Shown: positions 60,021 through 64,000 of the stretch, in pieces
How positions within the stretch are numbered: position 1 is the stretch's first letter
How the letters are laid out: each line of letters begins with the position of its first letter
Assembly (NCBI RefSeq): GCF_018100985.1
Contig: NZ_JAGJEI010000006.1
Location: forward strand, 146,296-210,295
Source of the DNA: Pseudoalteromonas sp. MMG007
GTDB lineage: Bacteria; Pseudomonadota; Gammaproteobacteria; Enterobacterales; Alteromonadaceae
DNA length: 64,000 bases
Reading direction: 5' to 3'
Notes under the pieces: model-generated
What the model was told of the DNA's origin: nothing
Database searches by the model: none
The model's input: the letters and a program-made list of their open reading frames with translations, nothing else
Program-made: the position numbers and the translations under genes

Positions 60021-60164
60021 AAAATATGCATAATGCTGGCACAAAAGGCTAATAAAACGCGTGGTTTTTTGTTAAAATCGGGCGTTTTTATCATTTGACG
60101 ATAATTTATTGCGTAATTAGCTAATTTTAGCGCGCAATAATCTAGCCATTTTGGAGTAATGTAC

Positions 60165-61263
60165 ATGTTTGAAGTGAATCCTGTGATTAATCAAATCAAG
60201 GAAATTCGCGAACGTACTGAACTGCTTCGGGGGTACCTTTGACTACGCTCTTAAACAAGAACGCTTAGAAGAAGTAAACGCCGAACTTGAAGATTCAGCC
60301 GTATGGAATGAGCCTGAGCGTGCACAAGCACTTGGCCGAGAAAAATCAGCACTAGAGGCGGTTGTTGAAACAATCGATAACTTAGTGGCTGGCGCCGACG
60401 ACGTTGAAGGATTGCTTGAGCTTGCAATAGAAGCTGAAGACGAAGAAACCTTTGTTGAAGCGCAAAATGAGCTTGAAGGCTTAAATAAACAGCTTGAAGG
60501 TTTAGAGTTCCGTCGTATGTTTTCAGGTTCTCACGATTCAAACGACGCCTATCTCGATTTACAATCGGGTTCTGGCGGTACTGAAGCACAAGACTGGTGT
60601 AATATGCTACTGCGCATGTACTTACGCTGGGGCGAAGCTAAAGGCTTTAAAGTAGAGCTAGTAGAAGCGACTGATGGCGATGTAGCCGGTATTAAAGGCG
60701 CAACAGTGCGCTTTGTTGGCGAATACGCATACGGTTGGCTGCGCACAGAAACAGGCGTGCACCGTTTAGTACGTAAAAGCCCGTTTGACTCAAGTGGTCG
60801 TCGTCATACCTCGTTTGCCTCTGCGTTTGTATACCCAGAAGTAGATGACAATATTGAAATTGATATTAATCCGTCAGATTTACGTATAGACGTTTACCGT
60901 GCATCGGGCGCGGGTGGTCAGCACGTAAATACCACCGAATCGGCAGTACGTATTACCCACGTACCTACCAACACGGTTGTACAGTGTCAAAACGAGCGTT
61001 CGCAACACAAAAATAAAGCCCAAGCAATGAAGCAGCTAAAAGCTAAATTATTTGAGCTTGAGCTTCAGCAGCAAAATGCTGAAAAGCAAACACAAGAAGA
61101 CGCAAAGTCGGATATTGGCTGGGGAAGTCAAATTCGTTCTTACGTACTTGATGATGCACGTATTAAAGATTTACGAACTGGTGTTGAAAACCGTAATACG
61201 CAATCGGTACTTGACGGCAACCTAGACAAATTTATTGAAGCCAGCTTAAAATCTGGCCTATAA
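60165..61263 (+). CDS. prfB: Peptide chain release factor 2, programmed +1 frameshift
   Basis: Release factor for UGA and UAA. Translation starts at ATG 60165, reads 25 codons to an in-frame TGA at 60240-60242, shifts +1 and continues from GAC at 60241 to the stop at 61261-61263, giving 365 residues, exactly the E. coli RF2 length. Joined product is bases 60165-60239 plus 60241-61263. '[12 protein letters not shown]' has the stop-codon recognition tripeptide Ser-Pro-Phe, and '[20 protein letters not shown]' the catalytic GGQ loop. The residue before S-G-A-G-G-Q is Ala, as in most bacteria, not the Thr of E. coli K-12. 27 bases separate it from lysS. Confidence 0.97.
60225..60243 (+). promoter_or_regulatory. 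prfB autoregulatory frameshift site
   Basis: A Shine-Dalgarno-like G5 run (60229-60233) lies just upstream of the slippery CTT TGA C (60237-60243). When RF2 is scarce the ribosome pauses on TGA and slips +1, so RF2 controls its own synthesis, as in E. coli. Confidence 0.95.
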
Positions 61264-61289
61264 CCACCAAGCTAAAAAAGAGCTAAAAA

Positions 61290-62825
61290 ATGACTGATCA
61301 AATCCAAGACGAAAACAAGTTAATCGCTGAGCGTCGCGGCAAATTAGACGCTATTCGCGAAAATTGCCCAGCCAACGGTCATCCTAATCAGTTCCGTCGT
61401 GAACATTACACGGCTGATTTACAGGCTGAGTTTGGTGATAAGACTAAAGAAGAATTAGTAGAGCTTCAGCACGTTGTATCAATTGCAGGACGTATTTTAG
61501 CTAAGCGTGGTCCTTTTATGGCAATTCAAGACATGAAAGGCCGTGTACAAGCGTATGCATCTAAAGATGTGCAAAAAGATTTAAAAGCAAAATATGGTCA
61601 ACTAGATATTGGCGATATTATTGGTGTTAAAGGCGCACTTAATAAATCAGGTAAAGGTGATTTATACGTAGAAATGACCGAGTACGAACTACTTACTAAG
61701 TCACTACGTCCATTACCAGAGAAGTTTCATGGCTTATCAGATCAAGAAACTAAGTACCGCCAGCGTTATGTGGATTTAATTACTAACGAAGCAACGCGCG
61801 AAACGTTCCGCATTCGTTCACAAGTAGTTGAAGGCATCCGTCGCTTTTTAGCTGAGCGTGACTTTATGGAAGTAGAAACACCTATGCTACAGGTTATTCC
61901 TGGCGGTGCATCTGCGCGTCCGTTTGTGACTCACCATAACGCACTTGATATAGACATGTACTTACGTATAGCGCCTGAGCTTTACCTTAAGCGTTTAGTG
62001 GTAGGTGGTTTTGACCGCGTATTTGAAATTAACCGTAACTTCCGTAACGAAGGGTTATCAACGCGTCACAACCCAGAATTCACTATGATTGAGTTCTACC
62101 AAGCGTACGCTGATTACATCGACCTGATGAACATTACTGAAGACATGCTACGTACAGTTGCAACTAACGTATTGGGTAGCCCAATTGTTATTAATACAAC
62201 AAAAGACGAAAACGGCGAAGTAACCGACTCAGTAGAGTACGACTTTGGTCAACCGTTTACACGTTTAAGCATGGCTGACGCTATCTTAAAATATAACCCT
62301 GAGTTTGATGCTGCGGTATTTAACGATCCAGAAAACCACTTTGACGAATTAAAAGCGTACGCTAAACAAGTACACGTTAAAATTCCTGAAAACTGTGTAT
62401 GGGGCCCAGGTAAGTTTTTATGTGAAATATTTGAAGAAACGGCTGAGCATAGGCTTATTCAACCTACATTTATTACTGGCTACCCGTGGGAAGTGTCTCC
62501 ACTTGCGCGCCGTAACGACGAAAACCCATTTGTTACCGACCGCTTTGAGTTTTTTGTTGGCGGACGTGAGCTTGCAAATGGTTTCTCGGAGCTTAACGAT
62601 GCACAAGATCAAGCTGAGCGCTTTACTCGTCAAGTTGAAGAGAAAGACGCAGGTGATGATGAAGCAATGCACTATGATGAAGACTACATACGCGCACTAG
62701 AGTACGGCTTACCGCCTACTGCTGGTGAAGGTATTGGTATTGACCGCTTAGTCATGTTGTTTACTGATTCACCAACCATAAAAGACGTTATTTTGTTCCC
62801 GCATATGCGCCCGCAAGCTGATTAA
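61290..62825 (+). CDS. lysS: Lysyl-tRNA synthetase, class II
   Basis: Charges tRNA-Lys. 511 residues (E. coli LysS 505). N-terminal OB-fold anticodon domain about 60-150 ('[22 protein letters not shown]'), class II core after that: motif 1 near '[28 protein letters not shown]', motif 2 '[28 protein letters not shown]' region and motif 3 '[26 protein letters not shown]'. Starts 27 bases after prfB, the conserved prfB-lysS pair. Ends with a strong terminator. Confidence 0.97.
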   Translation: MTDQIQDENKLIAERRGKLDAIRENCPANGHPNQFRREHYTADLQAEFGDKTKEELVELQHVVSIAGRILAKRGPFMAIQDMKGRVQAYASKDVQKDLKAKYGQLDIGDIIGVKGALNKSGKGDLYVEMTEYELLTKSLRPLPEKFHGLSDQETKYRQRYVDLITNEATRETFRIRSQVVEGIRRFLAERDFMEVETPMLQVIPGGASARPFVTHHNALDIDMYLRIAPELYLKRLVVGGFDRVFEINRNFRNEGLSTRHNPEFTMIEFYQAYADYIDLMNITEDMLRTVATNVLGSPIVINTTKDENGEVTDSVEYDFGQPFTRLSMADAILKYNPEFDAAVFNDPENHFDELKAYAKQVHVKIPENCVWGPGKFLCEIFEETAEHRLIQPTFITGYPWEVSPLARRNDENPFVTDRFEFFVGGRELANGFSELNDAQDQAERFTRQVEEKDAGDDEAMHYDEDYIRALEYGLPPTAGEGIGIDRLVMLFTDSPTIKDVILFPHMRPQAD

Positions 62826-62853
62826 GCTTTAGTAGAACAAAGTAAGTTAATAA

Positions 62854-62880
62854 ACGCCGCTTAATAGCGGCGTTTTTTTT
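62854..62880 (+). terminator. Rho-independent terminator after lysS
   Basis: ACGCCGCT / AGCGGCGT eight-base GC-rich stem, TAAT loop and eight T, 29 bases after the stop. Confidence 0.9.
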
Positions 62881-63148
62881 GCTTTGTTGATTGCGTTCTT
62901 TTGTTAACTTAGTACTTCAGTAAAGTTTAAATACAGCTATTACTGGTGCCAAAGTAAAATTCAGTTTGTAACTTTTATGTTTTTAATCGGCTTTTAGTAT
63001 TATTTCTAGCAGTGATATAACTTTTCGTTATGGTTGTTTTTTAAACATATGTTGTATTTGTGTAAATTTTAGTTAGAATGTGCACGAAATTTATACTACT
63101 AGGTTGTAGTGGTTTAATGTAGACTCTTAAAGGACTCAGAATAATAAT

Positions 63149-63331
63149 ATGAAAGATAATCGGGTCGATGATACACCGCAAGAGCATACTTCAGAGCAAG
63201 AGCGGGACGCTTATTACCGTGCTTGCATAGCTGAATTTCAACAATTGGGTTACCAAGAACAGTATTTAGCTGATCTAACTGATGAGTTAGTGCCAGTGCT
63301 TGGTGTTAATCCTACTGATAAAAACACATAA
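63149..63331 (+). CDS. Small acidic protein of unknown function
   Basis: 60-residue acidic, hydrophilic frame starting at ATG 63149, with AAAGGACTC about 15 bases upstream, slightly far for a ribosome site. The sequence looks helical ('SEQERDAYYRACIAEFQQLG', 'ADLTDELVPVLGVN') and has ordinary codon use. I recognise no family. It stands alone between the lysS terminator and the tRNA cluster; the 267 bases before it show nothing except possible promoter sequence. Moderate confidence that it is real. Confidence 0.5.
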   Translation: MKDNRVDDTPQEHTSEQERDAYYRACIAEFQQLGYQEQYLADLTDELVPVLGVNPTDKNT

Positions 63332-63459
63332 GCCGCTTAATTTTCAAACTAATTACACTTTAAAACTAAACATATGTGCAATCTATAACCATATAGACAT
63401 ATTTGGCAGAAAAGTGTTTGACATATTTTCTGAAATCTTTATTATACGCCCCACAAGAC

Positions 63460-63552
63460 GGAGAGGTGTCCGAGTGGCCGAAGGAGCTCCCCTGCTAAGG
63501 GAGTATAGAGTTTGTAGCTCTATCGAGGGTTCGAATCCCTCCCTCTCCACCA
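63460..63552 (+). tRNA. tRNA-Ser (anticodon GCT)
   Basis: Class II cloverleaf with a long variable arm (GTATAGAGTTTGTAGCTCTATC region). Acceptor GGAGAGG pairs with CCTCTCC; anticodon stem CTCCC/GGGAG encloses CTGCTAA with anticodon GCT; T loop TTCGAAT; CCA encoded at 63550-63552. Decodes AGC and AGU. The discriminator base reads A. Confidence 0.95.
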
Positions 63553-63588
63553 TTTCTTTTAATGGCGAGTCTTGTAAAAAGTAAAGAT

Positions 63589-63665
63589 GGGCGCATAGCT
63601 CAGCTGGATAGAGTACCTGGCTACGAACCAGGCGGTCGGAGGTTCGAATCCTCCTGCGCCCACCA
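63589..63665 (+). tRNA. tRNA-Arg (anticodon ACG), copy 1
   Basis: Acceptor GGGCGCA/TGCGCCC, D arm AGCTCAGCTGGATAGAG, anticodon stem CCTGG/CCAGG with loop CTACGAA (anticodon ACG, read as ICG after A-to-I editing), T loop TTCGAAT, CCA encoded. Decodes CGU, CGC and CGA. Confidence 0.96.
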
Positions 63666-63705
63666 CTCTTTACACACTCTACTTAGAGTATAAACAAGTT
63701 AAAGT

Positions 63706-63757
63706 GTTTGGTTTATAACCAAATCGGTCGGAGGTTCATTCTTACAAGATACGTCCT
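63706..63757 (+). pseudogene. Decayed tRNA-Arg copy in the tandem array
   Basis: Between copies 1 and 2 the sequence keeps a five-pair stem TTTGG/CCAAA around TTTATAA at 63707-63723, then TCGGTCGGAGGTTC and a 3' remnant CGTCCTGCTTCCA that align with the anticodon arm, T arm and acceptor of the intact copies. The D arm and 5' acceptor are lost. The flanking spacer (TACACACTCT.CTTAGAGT) repeats as in the other units. Confidence 0.7.
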
Positions 63758-63814
63758 GCTTCCAGCACTTTTTACACACTCTGCTTAGAGTTAAAACAAG
63801 CAAAAAATAAAAGT

Positions 63815-63891
63815 GGGCGCATAGCTCAGCTGGATAGAGTACCTGGCTACGAACCAGGCGGTCGGAGGTTCGAATCCTCCTGCGCCCACCA
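63815..63891 (+). tRNA. tRNA-Arg (anticodon ACG), copy 2
   Basis: Identical in sequence to copy 1 over 77 bases, including encoded CCA. The spacers on each side share TACACACTCTGCTTAGAGT, so the array grew by tandem duplication of a unit of about 123 bases. Confidence 0.96.
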
Positions 63892-63937
63892 CTTTTACAC
63901 ACTCTGCTTAGAGTATAAATAAGTAAAAAATGAAAGT

Positions 63938-64000
63938 GGGCGCATAGCTCAGCTGGATAGAGTACCTGGCTACGAACCAGGCGGTCGGAGGTTCGAATCC
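63938..64000 (+). tRNA. tRNA-Arg (anticodon ACG), copy 3, cut by window edge
   Basis: First 63 bases are identical to the other copies; the window ends inside the T arm. It begins exactly 123 bases after copy 2, so further copies may follow outside the window. Confidence 0.93.

Noticed and set aside
60251..60589. Minus-strand frame opposite prfB
   Set aside because: Antisense shadow rich in Gln/Leu/Arg with no ribosome site; the plus-strand RF2 reading explains the region.
62395..62700. Overlapping frame inside lysS
   Set aside because: Out-of-frame shadow of a conserved gene with no start signal.
63699..63902. Minus-strand 67-codon frame over the tRNA-Arg array
   Set aside because: It is antisense to a tRNA gene; the 'GGRRRIRTSDRL' string is the familiar spurious translation of tRNA-Arg antisense.

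Overview
The window looks like chromosomal DNA of a marine gammaproteobacterium, most probably Pseudoalteromonas. The base composition is AT-rich. There is a close relative of the cold-active, chloride-dependent alpha-amylase of P. haloplanktis (AHA), complete with its C-terminal secretion propeptide. The right end carries the gammaproteobacterial order fldB / xerD-dsbC-recJ-prfB-lysS. No insertion sequence, prophage or CRISPR array was seen.

Layout. (1) 1-4954, minus strand: a surface-protein operon with a SLAM-like TPR/beta-barrel protein, a FecR-domain protein and a tandem cadherin/Ig-repeat lipoprotein that runs off the left edge. (2) 5221-7198: tRNA-His, an MscS channel and a DUF481 outer-membrane protein. 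(3) 7322-30913, plus strand: a surface-polysaccharide locus. It holds export and chain-length genes (SLBB/Wza-like, Wzz), glycosyltransferases, an EpsG/Wzy-type polymerase, a Wzx flippase and an initiating module (NDP-sugar reductase, PglC-type phosphosugar transferase, WbpM/PglF-type 4,6-dehydratase). It also has a complete legionaminic-acid cassette (legB, legC, legG, legI, legH, ptmE, legF) followed by a GT52-like putative legionaminyl/sialyl-transferase, and ends with Kdo genes kdsC-kdsB-kdsD. (4) 31087-34965: a beta-CASP hydrolase, ugd and galU, which supply UDP-glucose and UDP-glucuronate. (5) 35216-39879: a peroxiredoxin, a frameshifted S23 four-helix-bundle pseudogene between two short tandem-repeat arrays, and a minus-strand group of a Glyphos-type transferase plus an ABC transporter and DUF3299 protein that resembles zinc-regulated systems.

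(6) 40056-48347: purC; a tight four-gene operon of secreted cupredoxin, GGDEF/EAL protein, DUF3034 outer-membrane protein and lipoprotein truncated hemoglobin; then a capsule-synthesis-like gene, a mercaptopyruvate sulfurtransferase and two small proteins. (7) 48468-55838: fbp, a large HEIGH metalloprotease, a YggN-like protein, the secreted alpha-amylase and a DUF2147 protein. (8) 55877-62825: conserved housekeeping genes, with prfB carrying the classic programmed +1 frameshift. (9) 63149-64000: a small orphan ORF, tRNA-Ser(GCT) and a tandem tRNA-Arg(ACG) array containing one decayed copy; the last copy is cut by the window edge.

How it works together: galU/ugd and the Leg and Kdo cassettes make activated sugars. 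The initiating transferase and glycosyltransferases build a lipid-linked repeat, Wzx flips it, Wzy and Wzz polymerise it, and the SLBB protein probably exports it. The best candidates for under-described biology are the cupredoxin/c-di-GMP/DUF3034/hemoglobin operon, the SLAM-like/FecR/repeat-lipoprotein operon and the GT52-like transferase next to the legionaminate genes. Functions are inferred from recognisable motifs and gene order; no database search was run.
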